NCBI RefSeq assembly: GCF_030347965.1
Contig: NZ_JAQIBD010000001.1
Location: 1 to 64,000, forward strand
Source of the DNA: Sulfurovum zhangzhouensis
GTDB lineage: Bacteria; Campylobacterota; Campylobacteria; Campylobacterales; Sulfurovaceae
Reading direction: 5' to 3'
Length of the DNA: 64,000 nt
Shown here one piece after another: positions 8,444-17,293 of the stretch. The position numbers were made by a program, and so were the translations under genes. The notes under the pieces were generated by a model. That model had not been told where the DNA came from and ran no database searches. It saw only the letters and a program-made list of their open reading frames with translations. Every line of letters starts with the position of its first letter. Positions within the stretch are counted from its first letter, which is position 1.

Positions 8444-9172
8444 TTAATTGCTGTTTCTTTCTGATTCTTTTTCTTCTGTTTCTTTTGTTACAGTCTCTAC
8501 TTTTTCTTTGATCGTTTCGGGATCAATTTTGAGTGTTGGAGAAAAAGGTGTTACTTTATCCTTTTTTTGTTTTCCTGCATTTTTCAGAATATTATTGATC
8601 TCAACAAGCCCAGTATCATAGTTACATAGTCTGTCATACTTTTCAAGGTCTTTAGCGAGCATAGGAAGTGTAAAGCTTTCGATTAGTCTGTATCTGTTTG
8701 AAAGAAGCTTGCGTGCGTAACGTTCCCGTGCGATCTCAACACCGCGTTTGATCTCAGGAGAAAGCGCCCTTTTATATGCAAGTTTTGTTTCGTAAGAAAC
8801 ATCTTCATTTCTTCTATAGAGCTCTTTTGCCGTATCGGTAAGTGGTTTCACACCAAAGACCTCGCTGACAGTATCAAAAAGTGCTATATACAACCCGGTA
8901 TTTGATTGTGAAAACGATGTACTTGTGATTGATCTATCCAGATATTGACTACACTGGATATCTGATTTTTGGATGAACTCTTCTAGATAAGCATTACGCA
9001 TCTCTTTAGTGGGTGAAGACAAATCAATTGTAGCCATAAAATAAGTTCTGTCAGTATGAAATCCTTGTGCAGTCTTATTCATTGTATCTGGTTGAGGCTC
9101 CTGTGAACCACAGCCGGTCATGAACAACATGAATGATGACATTAGAAAAACAGTTGAAAATGTTTTTATCAT
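8444..9172 (-). CDS. Lipoprotein of unknown function, 242 aa
   Basis: It begins with a lipoprotein signal peptide (lipobox FMTGC, lipidated Cys21) followed by a polar linker (GSQEPQPDTMNK). The mature part is mostly helical and charged, with an Arg/Tyr-rich middle (RGVEIARERYARKLLSNRYR) and a Glu/Lys-rich tail. I do not recognise the family. It sits alone on the minus strand; a 286-bp AT-rich gap separates it from the divergent epimerase gene. Confidence 0.65.
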   Translation of the reverse strand: MIKTFSTVFLMSSFMLFMTGCGSQEPQPDTMNKTAQGFHTDRTYFMATIDLSSPTKEMRNAYLEEFIQKSDIQCSQYLDRSITSTSFSQSNTGLYIALFDTVSEVFGVKPLTDTAKELYRRNEDVSYETKLAYKRALSPEIKRGVEIARERYARKLLSNRYRLIESFTLPMLAKDLEKYDRLCNYDTGLVEINNILKNAGKQKKDKVTPFSPTLKIDPETIKEKVETVTKETEEKESERNSN

Positions 9173-9458
9173 TATTGATCTCTCTTATATGTTTTTTAAA
9201 ATTTATATTGCTTTGATAAGTATTTTTTTAGCGGAATTATATCTATTTTTTTGAAGTGTTTTAAGATAATTTTGCATCAAAAATTCAACGTATTTTTAAT
9301 ACAAAGATATGGACAAAAACAAGATTAGTTATTGGTGTATTAAAGTCAAATATTGCGATATTTTTACACATACTTTACATAGTTTGTCTGTATGATAAAT
9401 AAAAATGTATATATTGAAAAATAGTTATAGATGTAATCTTGGAAAGTAGGACAAATAA

Positions 9459-10325
9459 ATGAAGAAAATAGCAATTACAGGCGCAAGTGGATTTATAGGA
9501 ACATATATGCAATCTTTTTTCAAGGATAAAGGTTATGAAGTACTTCCTGTTAGTAGAAAGGATATTGATAAAGATACTACAGAGATCGCTAAAATACTAG
9601 AGCAAACAGACATTGTTATTAATCTTGCCGGTGCACCAATTATACACAGATGGAGTGAGTCCTATAAAGAAGTTCTATATAACAGCAGGATACTTACTAC
9701 ACGAAAAATTGTTGAAGCTATGAAACTGATGAATAACAAACCAGAACTTTTCATCTCTACATCCGCAATAGGTATATATGCAACTAATGGCCCGATGAGT
9801 GAGGCAAACTATACATATGGTGATAACTTTCTGTCTAAAATCTGTAAAGATTGGGAAGCAGAAGCGAATGAAGCGAATGAGGTAATGAGGGTTGTTATTT
9901 TTCGGTTTGGTGTAGTGCTGAGTAAAGGCGGTGGAGCACTTTCTAAAATGTTACCGGCTTTTAGACTGGGAATTGCCGGAACGATAGGAGATGGTAGTGA
10001 ACCTTTTAGCTGGGTACATATAGATGATCTTATGGCAGCTTATCTTTTTGTAATCAATAACGAGAATCAGAAAGGCACATTTAATCTATGTGCACCTAAT
10101 CCTGTAACAAATAAAGAGCTAACCAAAACATTGGGTAAAGTCCTGCATAGACCAACTGTAATACCGTTGCCTAAATTCGTATTGAGAGTTCTTTTCTCTG
10201 AAGGTGCAACCGTACTGACTGAAGGTCAAAGAGTTATTCCTGAACGGCTGTTGGAGAATCATTTTACATTTAAATATCCAACTATTGAAGAGGCGTTGCG
10301 AGAGGTGTTGGATAAGCCAAAATAA
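9459..10325 (+). CDS. TIGR01777-family NAD-dependent epimerase/dehydratase (YfcH/SulA-like)
   Basis: A 288-residue short-chain dehydrogenase-fold protein with NAD-binding GASGFIG (residues 8-14), VINLAGAPI, the STSAIGIYATNG segment with the Tyr position of the active site, and a C-terminal DUF1731-like region (LRVLFSEGATVLTEGQRVIP). These features match the TIGR01777 family. The biological substrate is not established. It is a single gene with its promoter in the AT-rich gap 9173-9458, convergent with the sugar dehydrogenase gene. Confidence 0.85.
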   Translation: MKKIAITGASGFIGTYMQSFFKDKGYEVLPVSRKDIDKDTTEIAKILEQTDIVINLAGAPIIHRWSESYKEVLYNSRILTTRKIVEAMKLMNNKPELFISTSAIGIYATNGPMSEANYTYGDNFLSKICKDWEAEANEANEVMRVVIFRFGVVLSKGGGALSKMLPAFRLGIAGTIGDGSEPFSWVHIDDLMAAYLFVINNENQKGTFNLCAPNPVTNKELTKTLGKVLHRPTVIPLPKFVLRVLFSEGATVLTEGQRVIPERLLENHFTFKYPTIEEALREVLDKPK

Positions 10326-10343
10326 AAACATGAACGTAAACCA

Positions 10344-11429
10344 TCATGCAGGTGAAAGTTTAAATATATCTCCGCTGTCTGTGGAAAAATAAATATAACC
10401 CTTTTTATCTTGAGTAATACACCTTATCCTTTCTCCTAGATTCTCAACTATTCTCTCCTCACTTGCAAGATTACCATTATTATCAATACCAATGATGTTG
10501 ATATGTTTTTGTACTAATGCACCAGTAAATAGCTTGTCTTTCCATCGTGGAAAGAGATTACCATTATATATCATCAAGGAACTTGGAGCGATAGATGGAA
10601 TATAGACTTTTTGGGGTTGCATCATCCCTTTTTTATGTGTCCCTTCTCCTACCGGCAGTAAAGGGTTCCAGTACTCTGTACCATATGAGATAACCGGCCA
10701 GCCGTAATTGTGCCCCTTTTTTATCAGATTGATCTCATCTCCACCCCGTGGACCATGTTCAATAGCCCATAGCCTGTTGGTAACGTTGTCATAGTAGATA
10801 CCTTGTGGATTTCTGTGTCCGTAAGAGTATATCTCATCCTGAGCAGTGGGGTTGCTTACAAAAGGATTGTCTTTAGGCACTGAGCCGTCAAGATTTAGTC
10901 TCAGAATAGTGCCTGCATGGTTTCTCAAGTTCTGTGCATTGTCTCTTATTCCTCTATCACCTATGGTCAAGAAGAGATGTCCTCTCTTATCAAATGCTAT
11001 CCTACTACCAAAATGTATGTTTTGTGATGATGTAGATTTTGTGACGATAATATCTTGCCACTTTTCCAAACGATCATGATCCAGCTTTGCTCGTGCGAGT
11101 GTCGTAGCACCTTCTGAACCTACCTCTTTAACATAGGTAAAATATATCCATCCGTCATTTATAAAGTTTGGTGAGAGAGTCACATCGAGTAACCCACCCT
11201 GGCCTTTTGCCCTGATCTTAGGAAGGCCTTTGAGCATCTTGGTCTTTCGAGTATCAACTGATAGTATACCTGCCTTTCCTTCTCTCTGAGTGAAAAGAAG
11301 TTTTCCATCGTCGATAAAGACCATTCCCCATATCACGCCATGGCCACTTGCCAGTTTTTCAAGCTTGTACTCTGTATCAGCAGTAAGGAATGAGACAAAC
11401 AGAATGACCCAAAAAAAGTATACTTTCAT
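10344..11429 (-). CDS. PQQ-type sugar dehydrogenase (soluble GDH / YliI-like), exported
   Basis: A 361-residue protein with a short signal peptide (MKVYFFWVILFVSFLTADT) and a six-bladed propeller of the glucose/sorbosone dehydrogenase family. Recognisable blocks are GMVFIDDGKLLFTQREG, GQGGLLDVTLSP, HFGSRIAFDKRGHLFLTIGD, SYGHRNPQGI and EHGPRGGDEINLIKKGHNYGWP. The family oxidises aldoses in the periplasm with PQQ as cofactor. No PQQ synthesis genes are present here, so PQQ would have to be made elsewhere or taken up. The gene is monocistronic. Confidence 0.85.
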   Translation of the reverse strand: MKVYFFWVILFVSFLTADTEYKLEKLASGHGVIWGMVFIDDGKLLFTQREGKAGILSVDTRKTKMLKGLPKIRAKGQGGLLDVTLSPNFINDGWIYFTYVKEVGSEGATTLARAKLDHDRLEKWQDIIVTKSTSSQNIHFGSRIAFDKRGHLFLTIGDRGIRDNAQNLRNHAGTILRLNLDGSVPKDNPFVSNPTAQDEIYSYGHRNPQGIYYDNVTNRLWAIEHGPRGGDEINLIKKGHNYGWPVISYGTEYWNPLLPVGEGTHKKGMMQPQKVYIPSIAPSSLMIYNGNLFPRWKDKLFTGALVQKHINIIGIDNNGNLASEERIVENLGERIRCITQDKKGYIYFSTDSGDIFKLSPA

Positions 11430-11473
11430 ATGATTCCCTTCAATGGAATATGGTGTTTATGTTACTATTTATA

Positions 11474-11728
11474 CTACTCTAATTCCATAATGATATTTTC
11501 ATCTTTATCATGTTCTTCCATTTCGATGATAGTACCTTTTGCATCAGGATTATCGGAAAGTTTGATGATTTCATCAAGATCGATACCCTTCTCATGTAGA
11601 GCATTCATTGCATGTTGCGGAATAAGCTTAGAAGCTGTTTTCAATACACTTCCCGGAATTGTTACGGTAGTTGCCGGATCAGATGAATGATGTTTATAAA
11701 TTCTAATCTTCAAATCAGACACAATCAT
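11474..11728 (-). CDS. Small hypothetical protein, 84 aa
   Basis: A short acidic soluble protein starting at an ATG behind AAAGGAG. The pattern of short strands, then a Val/Ile-Pro segment (TVTIPGSVLKTASKLIP), then ALHEKGIDLDEIIKLSD and an acidic tail resembles the C-terminal domain seen in SHOCT/YvlB-like envelope-stress proteins, but this is an impression rather than an assignment. It ends 44 bp from the sugar dehydrogenase gene start on the same strand. Confidence 0.5.
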   Translation of the reverse strand: MIVSDLKIRIYKHHSSDPATTVTIPGSVLKTASKLIPQHAMNALHEKGIDLDEIIKLSDNPDAKGTIIEMEEHDKDENIIMELE

Positions 11729-11946
11729 TTCTCCTTTACTCTATTGTATATGAATGGACTAAAGTCATACTTTTATTATAGTGTTTTTATGAAGTGAAGA
11801 GAAATTAAGAATTAAAGACTGATTTGAATTATCGATATTGTGGCTATAAGTTTTGGTACTGTCAGCATTATTACATTGGAAATTTTTATAGACCAAGTTA
11901 TCATTTAGTGATGCAAAAGTGTTATAATTTAAAAAAAGGAGTTAAC

Positions 11947-12222
11947 ATGGAAGAAGCGAAAAATAATGCTAAAAAAGCAAGTGGTGAAAGGTTACTTTAT
12001 ACGATCTTTTATGTGGTGATTGCAAATATTGTGTGGGGGATAGTATGTGTAGTTGTAATAGCACAGTTCCTCTACAGCTGGATCGGTAACAGTCTCAATG
12101 ATAAACTACTCTCTTTCTCCGCTTCATTATCAGAGTATGCCAAAGAATTGATCGCCTATATCTCTTTTAATAGTGATGAGAAGCCCTGGCCTATGGGTGA
12201 CTGGCCTCACCAAAACCTATAA
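11947..12222 (+). CDS. DUF4389 membrane protein, 91 aa
   Basis: I chose the ATG at 11947 (AAAAAAGGAGTTAAC in front) rather than the longer frame that starts at 11824. The 91 residues hold one or two membrane segments (LLYTIFYVVIANIVWGIVCV then VVVIAQFLYSW) and end in the family-typical EKPWPMGDWP. DUF4389 proteins are small bacterial membrane proteins of unknown role. A damaged second copy of the 3' half lies about 1.7 kb downstream at 13825-13967. Confidence 0.8.
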   Translation: MEEAKNNAKKASGERLLYTIFYVVIANIVWGIVCVVVIAQFLYSWIGNSLNDKLLSFSASLSEYAKELIAYISFNSDEKPWPMGDWPHQNL

Positions 12223-12267
12223 GTGTTTTGAGAAGGCAAATTTCGCTTAGATCTGTGATCCTGTCCT

Positions 12268-13719
12268 CTATGGTGCCATAAGATCGTCCAGTTCTGCATC
12301 GGGCAGGTAGTTGTGATAGATCTCTTTGAACGTACCCTCCTGCTTTAGCGTATTGAGTGCGGCTACCCATTCCTGATAGACCTCTTCGGAAGTATCCTTG
12401 GAGATGGCGATATAGAAATAGGTTTGAGTGACCGTAAAGAGGGGTTCTAGATCCTCCATGCTGTAACCGGCACTGTGCACGATCTCCGATACCGTAAGAT
12501 CGGTAAAGATGGAGAGGTTCGCCTCACCGTTGATCAGCTGGCGAACGTTTTCCTCGGGAGATACTGAGCTGATCAGGTTGGTAAATCCATGCTGCTGGAG
12601 GTACTGCTCGGTAAACCAATCCGTTGTTGTAGCGATCGCTTCCATCTGCTTTGCATCTTCCAGTGAGTTGATCACGATACCCGATCCTTTTTTGGCATAA
12701 AAGATGACGTTGTTTTTCCCAACAGGGCCGACCCAACGGAAAAGTGCTTCGCGTTTTGCCGTCCGTTCCGCACTAAACAGAATGACATTGGGATAAAGCA
12801 GTGCCATATTGTAGGCATTTTTCCATGAGGTCAGACGGATATTATCCGGAATATCCAGCCGTGAGACGATCTCACGTACCATGTCCGTCACAAATCCTGC
12901 CGGCTTTCCCTCTTTCATAAAGGTAATCGGTGGGTACTCCTCCGTCATCAGCTGGAATATTCCCGGAGGCATCTCTCCTGGAAGCCATCTAGCATAGATA
13001 GCGTCAAAACGCCCGTCACGTTTCATCGTATCCAGTGCTGTCTGCCATTGTGCCACAAGCGTAGAGGGTGTACTCGGAGAAAAAGCGATATAAGCCAGAT
13101 CGGTCGATACCGTAAAAAGGTTCTCTACCTCTTCGTTCAGATCACCGGCACGGTGCAAAAGTGCAGGCATGGCGATATTGGTACTGATGTAGAGTTGCAC
13201 TTCACCGTTATAGAGTTTTTGCAGAGCAGCCTGATCATCCTGACAGCTTACCAGATTGGCAAACCCTTCCTCTTTGAGCATCTCTTCCGTATAGTGCCCC
13301 CTCACAGTGGCAATAGAGGCAGCATTTTTGGCATCTTCTAGCGTTTTGATCACGATAACCGATCCCTTTAATGCATAAAAATTGGTATCAAGCGCTGTCA
13401 CAGGCCCTACCCATTGCAGATGTTTTTTGCGTTCTGGGGTCATGACTGTTGTAAAGAGCGCCGTGTTTGACTCTGTCAGAACCCTTTTATACCCTTCCTC
13501 CCATGGGACGACATCCATGGTCGCTTCGTTATGTGTTATTTTGAGCAGCTCCTCCACCACTTCTGTCACCTGTCCGGTAAAATTCCCTTCCTGTGTAAAG
13601 TTCAGCGGTGCATACTCTTCGCTTAATATGGTTAAATGATTATTGGTGTTTTTCTTACTATTACATCCTGTAATCATCAATATGACTAATACCAAAAAAT
13701 ATGCTATTTTCTTCACCAT
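12268..13719 (-). CDS. Lipoprotein with two tandem SBP_bac_3 solute-binding domains
   Basis: A 483-residue protein; ATG at 13719 follows GGGGGAT, preferred over 13749. The lipobox LMITGC marks it as lipid-anchored. Residues of about 30-250 and 255-475 are two copies of the amino-acid-type periplasmic binding fold, and the repeats align: SEEYAPLNFTQEG with TEEYPPITFMKEG, LQWVGPV with FRWVGPV, and IVIKTLEDAK with IVINSLEDAK. There are no permease or ATPase genes beside it and no membrane helix or output domain. It could be a ligand-capturing or sensing lipoprotein. Base composition looks richer in GC than neighbours (one 60-base line counted at about 52% against 35% in the adjacent gene), suggesting transfer. 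Confidence 0.75.
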   Translation of the reverse strand: MVKKIAYFLVLVILMITGCNSKKNTNNHLTILSEEYAPLNFTQEGNFTGQVTEVVEELLKITHNEATMDVVPWEEGYKRVLTESNTALFTTVMTPERKKHLQWVGPVTALDTNFYALKGSVIVIKTLEDAKNAASIATVRGHYTEEMLKEEGFANLVSCQDDQAALQKLYNGEVQLYISTNIAMPALLHRAGDLNEEVENLFTVSTDLAYIAFSPSTPSTLVAQWQTALDTMKRDGRFDAIYARWLPGEMPPGIFQLMTEEYPPITFMKEGKPAGFVTDMVREIVSRLDIPDNIRLTSWKNAYNMALLYPNVILFSAERTAKREALFRWVGPVGKNNVIFYAKKGSGIVINSLEDAKQMEAIATTTDWFTEQYLQQHGFTNLISSVSPEENVRQLINGEANLSIFTDLTVSEIVHSAGYSMEDLEPLFTVTQTYFYIAISKDTSEEVYQEWVAALNTLKQEGTFKEIYHNYLPDAELDDLMAP

Positions 13720-13824
13720 ACTTTGATCCCCCTTCTTTTGGAAATCCATATGAAATCATTATAGCCCCAGAGACCTTAATAAAGTGTATGGGGTCACATT
13801 GTGCCAATTACTCGTTCTCAAGCT

Positions 13825-13967
13825 CTACTTTATAGTTGGATTGGAGGTATCTCAATAAAAAACTGCTCTCTTTCTCCGCTTCATTATTAGAGTATGCCAA
13901 ACAGTTGATAGTTTATGTCTTTTTGACCAATGACCACAATACCTCTTTTATTGTTTTTTATACATAA
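13825..13967 (+). pseudogene. Broken partial duplicate of the DUF4389 gene
   Basis: This stretch aligns base by base with about 12068-12190 of the intact DUF4389 gene: both have a Tyr-Ser-Trp-Ile-Gly segment, then CTCTCTTTCTCCGCTTCATT, then an AGTATGCCAAA segment. A one-base deletion between the two shared blocks shifts the frame, and there is no 5' half or start. The final frame ends in TAA at 13965-13967. It is a decayed copy flanking the GC-richer binding-protein gene. Confidence 0.75.
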
Positions 13968-14035
13968 GATTTCATATTGACTACACAAATGTGATATACA
14001 ATTAATGAATTTCTCTAATTCCAAAGGAGGCTTTG

Positions 14036-14323
14036 ATGAAACAGGATTATTCGAGAAGAGATTTTATCAAATATATGACGGTGCTGGGACTTACTAGCTT
14101 TATAAGCACGCCTCTATATGCAAAAACAACTAAAGAAATTGTTAAATATCAAAACAGCCCACATGATGGAAACATATGCAAAGATTGTATGCACTTTATT
14201 CCCGAAACAAATGAGTGTAAATTGGTAGAAGGTTCGATAGATCCGGATGGATGGTGTAGTTTATTTTTTAAAAACCCAAATTTGAACACACCTGACAAAA
14301 ATAATTCTGAGAGTATCTCTTAA
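14036..14323 (+). CDS. HiPIP-like small iron-sulfur protein with Tat signal
   Basis: A 95-residue protein starting at the ATG at 14036, five bases after AAAGGAGG. The Tat motif SRRDFIKYM is followed by a hydrophobic stretch and a cleavage-like PLYAKT. The mature part has four cysteines in the order C-x2-C (CKDC), C (NECK) and C (DGWC), the layout of high-potential iron-sulfur proteins holding one [4Fe-4S]. HiPIPs carry electrons in the periplasm and are exported folded by Tat, so signal and motif agree. The electron partners are unknown; no oxidoreductase is adjacent. Confidence 0.75.
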   Translation: MKQDYSRRDFIKYMTVLGLTSFISTPLYAKTTKEIVKYQNSPHDGNICKDCMHFIPETNECKLVEGSIDPDGWCSLFFKNPNLNTPDKNNSESIS

Positions 14324-14570
14324 TTCTGAACCATTTTTCTCGTTGCTACGTTGTACGTGGTAACAACCCTAACATATTTGTCTATTTTTTTGTATCGCGC
14401 TTCAGATACCGCTTACTTTCACCTCCTCTATTTTAGGCTAACTCATTGGCTGCTACCCTTTTATTTTTGGTAGCTTCTTTTAGCTTATTGGGTTTGATAT
14501 CATTTAAACCTGTGCATCTGTAGGTACAACTAACCTTAAAATAATTAACCTCTTAAATAATTTGTTCGGA
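14324..14570. other. Intergenic stretch with a possible coding remnant
   Basis: No complete gene was found. On the minus strand, an open stretch ending at a TAA at 14433-14435 reads GLNDIKPNKLKEATKNKR followed by VAANELA, which looks protein-like but has no acceptable start and no recognised family. The rest shows nothing I can name. Confidence 0.3.
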
Positions 14571-15236
14571 TTAATATATATGACTATAAACTTCTTCTGC
14601 TATCATTTGAGCACCTTCCGCATTGGGATGTACATCATCGGGGAATAAGTATTCTTTATCGTACAGGATACTATAGTTATCGATGATAGGTACATTATTG
14701 ATGGATGCTATATCGTCGATCATAGGGATTAATTCTAAAGGAATATTTTCACTAGGATAACCTTGCGCATCATTATATACCGGTGGTGGATAACATATAT
14801 AAACAGCAGGCTGAGATGAGAGTGTTTTATAACTTTCAATCAAGTCGGTATAATCGCTTATGAATTGATCCTTATATACCCAGTTGCTAGGCTTTAGGTC
14901 ATTAGTACCGAACATAATAACAACAATATCGGGATTATAATCGTGAGAAGAAATAAATTTACTTGAATTCCAGTACGATTGAGAAGTATCTTTCAGTGCT
15001 GTTGTCCCTGATACACCGAAGTTTTCTACTGCCCATTCTTCCCCAAGTAGTGTTGAAAGTTGTGAAGGATAACTCTGCGTACTAGGAAGATTGGCACCAT
15101 ATGTTATGCTGTCGCCAATACAGGCTACCCGGATTTTGTTTTCACTATCCGATATAGTTCCTCCACCTCCACCACAAGCAATGAAAAGTGCTGAAGAAAC
15201 AATTGACAGTATTAAAACTATATATCTAATCTTCAT
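14571..15236 (-). CDS. SGNH/GDSL-family lipoprotein hydrolase
   Basis: A 221-residue protein with lipobox LFIAC followed by a Gly-rich linker (GGGGGT). The catalytic blocks of SGNH esterases are present: CIGDSITYGA (Ser), GVSGTTA (Gly), FGTNDLKP (Asn), and DVHPNAEGA (Asp-x-x-His). It is probably an outer-membrane- or periplasm-anchored esterase, lipase or acetyl-hydrolase acting on lipids or carbohydrate esters. It stands alone, downstream of the two-component operon and separated from it by a strong palindrome. Confidence 0.82.
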   Translation of the reverse strand: MKIRYIVLILSIVSSALFIACGGGGGTISDSENKIRVACIGDSITYGANLPSTQSYPSQLSTLLGEEWAVENFGVSGTTALKDTSQSYWNSSKFISSHDYNPDIVVIMFGTNDLKPSNWVYKDQFISDYTDLIESYKTLSSQPAVYICYPPPVYNDAQGYPSENIPLELIPMIDDIASINNVPIIDNYSILYDKEYLFPDDVHPNAEGAQMIAEEVYSHIY

Positions 15237-15286
15237 GTTAGAGAAGTTCTCCTTTTTTAGAATAGTTTAACACTAAACACCTTGCT

Positions 15287-15321
15287 AAAATATCTTTATA
15301 CTTAAAGTATAAAGATATTTT
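15287..15321. terminator. Perfect 35-bp AT-rich palindrome, likely terminator of the redox operon
   Basis: Two 17-base arms (AAAATATCTTTATACTT and its exact complement) surround a single A. It lies about 100 bp downstream of the histidine kinase stop and 50 bp upstream of the SGNH gene. Arms beginning and ending with A/T runs fit a terminator, but an operator is possible. Confidence 0.6.
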
Positions 15322-15419
15322 TTGTATTTGATCTTACAATCGATCTGATTTGATTATAAGGTTGGACTTTAATCGGTTCTCTTCAAACTTATTTAACTTA
15401 ATATACTATAACCATTTGA

Positions 15420-16631
15420 TTATACGAAATAAATTATGAATTTATTATAAGGTTCTTCATATTGATATTCTAATTGAAAATTATGATGTTCTAAAACCCT
15501 TTTTACTATATTGAGACCGAGACCATAACCCGGCTTGGTTCTGGAGCTTTCTTCTTGGGTAAATGTGCCTGTATAGTACTCAAGATGATGAGAAAGCGGT
15601 TTGCCTATATTGGCTATTTCGATACTTTCATTTTCGATCTTTATCTTAACTTTTCCGCTCTCTTTATATTTGATGGCATTATCTATGAGATTTTTTATAG
15701 CAATGGCAAGATAATTGAGATCTGCATTACAAGAGAATCTCTCTTTCATCTCAACCTCTATCTCATCTTCATCAATGATCATCTTTGAAAAAACTTCAGC
15801 CAAGATCGTATCGATTGAATAGTATTTAAAATCAAGTTTCAAATTCTCGGAATTGAGTTTCTCCAATTCAAGCAGTTCATTGGTCAGTTCATCCATTTGT
15901 GCTATCGCTTTTTTGAGTATCTCCCTGTATTTACTGTCATCGATCATCTCAAGCGTTATTTTTGCTTTGGCGATAGGTGTTCTAAGCTCATGGCTGATAT
16001 CGCTGAGAAACTGTGTCCGGGATACGATCAATTTTTCAAGGTTTTCTGCCATACTGTTGAAACTGGCGATCATTTCAGATATCTCGTCCTTTCGTTGCAG
16101 CGGTTTGAGCCTGTATGAATAATTGCCGCTTCCGAATTTCTTGATACCTTTGGAGATCGTTTTCAGAGGGGAAAGGATTTTCAAAATGATAAAAAGCATG
16201 ATAAACAGTACAAAAATGTCTGCTATGATGAGATTATTTAATTGCTGCTGCTGTTCTTGCTCTTCATTTTGGGATTTATCAAAATAGAGAAGTTCATCAT
16301 CGAGATATTGCATATAAAGAAGATAAATATCATTTTTTTTATAGATTTTTATTGATCCAAAGGAGACTTTATCTTCATAGATCACTTGTGAGTCTTTATC
16401 CAGCAGGGAGATATCCACTCTTTCATAATCGAGCTCTTTGGTTTTCGCATCCATTTTCGTAGTATCATCATTGATGAGATAGTCGAAGATCTCCTTGGAA
16501 GCTTGTATATATTTTTGCGTATGGATGAGTTCTATTTTTTCATCGGTCAGAGTGTTTGTCTTCATGGATAGATAGAACATCAAAGTGATGCTAACCAGAA
16601 ACAGAAAAATGACTTTATTTAGAATAGACAT
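15420..16631 (-). CDS. Sensor histidine kinase
   Basis: A 403-residue membrane kinase. TM1 (about residues 4-22), a periplasmic sensor of about 110 residues, TM2 (LIIADIFVLFIMLFIILKIL), then HAMP, HisKA (DISHELRTPIAKAK, phosphoacceptor His) and HATPase_c (NLIDNAIKYKESG, GYGLGLNIVKRVL). It is the last gene of the operon and follows its response regulator by 2 bp. With a Spy-like protein and cytochromes encoded upstream, it probably senses an envelope or redox condition and controls this same operon; that is inferred from context. Confidence 0.9.
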   Translation of the reverse strand: MSILNKVIFLFLVSITLMFYLSMKTNTLTDEKIELIHTQKYIQASKEIFDYLINDDTTKMDAKTKELDYERVDISLLDKDSQVIYEDKVSFGSIKIYKKNDIYLLYMQYLDDELLYFDKSQNEEQEQQQQLNNLIIADIFVLFIMLFIILKILSPLKTISKGIKKFGSGNYSYRLKPLQRKDEISEMIASFNSMAENLEKLIVSRTQFLSDISHELRTPIAKAKITLEMIDDSKYREILKKAIAQMDELTNELLELEKLNSENLKLDFKYYSIDTILAEVFSKMIIDEDEIEVEMKERFSCNADLNYLAIAIKNLIDNAIKYKESGKVKIKIENESIEIANIGKPLSHHLEYYTGTFTQEESSRTKPGYGLGLNIVKRVLEHHNFQLEYQYEEPYNKFIIYFV

Positions 16632-16633
16632 GA

Positions 16634-17293
16634 TTATCCTATGAACTTATATCCTATGCCCCAGATAGATTTAATGTATTTGGGTGCTTTGGGATCATCA
16701 AATATTTTATTTCTTATATTGCTTATATGCATATCTATGGCTCGGTCTGTATGTTCATTTCCAAGATGTTGCGCTATGCTTTCTCTGGATAGTACTTTAT
16801 TGGGATTGTCTAGCAAGAAGAGGAATATCTCATACTCTATTTTCGTAAGGGAGAGTACATGATCTTCCTGGGATATCTCCATCTTGTCTTCATCGATTTC
16901 AAATTCACCGATTCTTTTTTTTGAGATTTGTTTTGAAGTTCTTCTGAGTATAGCATTGATCCTGATGATCAGTTCTTTGGGTTCATAGGGCTTTGCAAGG
17001 TAATCATCAGCTCCATATTCAAATGCAGCCACTTTGTCCCCTAGATTTCCTCTGGCACTAGAGATAATGATAGGAATGTTGCTGATAGCCCTTATCCTTT
17101 TACATACTTCAAAGCCGTCGATTCGCGGTAACATAAGATCGAGTACTACCATATCATAATTATTGTTTTCTGTTAGTTCCTGCAATGCCTGTATAGGATT
17201 GTCATATGCAAATACAAAAAAATTATAGTTTTTCAGATAATCTTTCAGGAGTTCTTGTATATCAAGATCATCTTCGATTAACAATATGTTCAT
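16634..17293 (-). CDS. OmpR-family response regulator
   Basis: A 219-residue regulator. I chose the ATG at 17293 because it overlaps the Spy-like gene stop in an ATGA. Receiver domain: acidic pocket IEDDLD, phosphorylated Asp in VVLDLMLPRIDG, Lys in DYLAKPYEPKELI. C-terminal winged helix: LSLTKIEYEIFLFLLDNPN, DMHISNIRNKI and IWGIGYKFIG. It pairs with the adjacent kinase and, by position, is the likely regulator of the cytochrome genes upstream. Confidence 0.92.
   Translation of the reverse strand: MNILLIEDDLDIQELLKDYLKNYNFFVFAYDNPIQALQELTENNNYDMVVLDLMLPRIDGFEVCKRIRAISNIPIIISSARGNLGDKVAAFEYGADDYLAKPYEPKELIIRINAILRRTSKQISKKRIGEFEIDEDKMEISQEDHVLSLTKIEYEIFLFLLDNPNKVLSRESIAQHLGNEHTDRAIDMHISNIRNKIFDDPKAPKYIKSIWGIGYKFIG

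Noticed and set aside
11824-11946. Upstream extension of the DUF4389 gene to 11824
   Set aside because: The extension is Tyr/Cys-rich and unlike a protein N-terminus, while the ATG at 11947 follows AAAAAAGGAG.
14433-14531. tmRNA tag peptide reading frame
   Set aside because: The frame ends in VAANELA, but no tRNA-like ends or tmRNA stem were seen, and the known tag style of this phylum differs.
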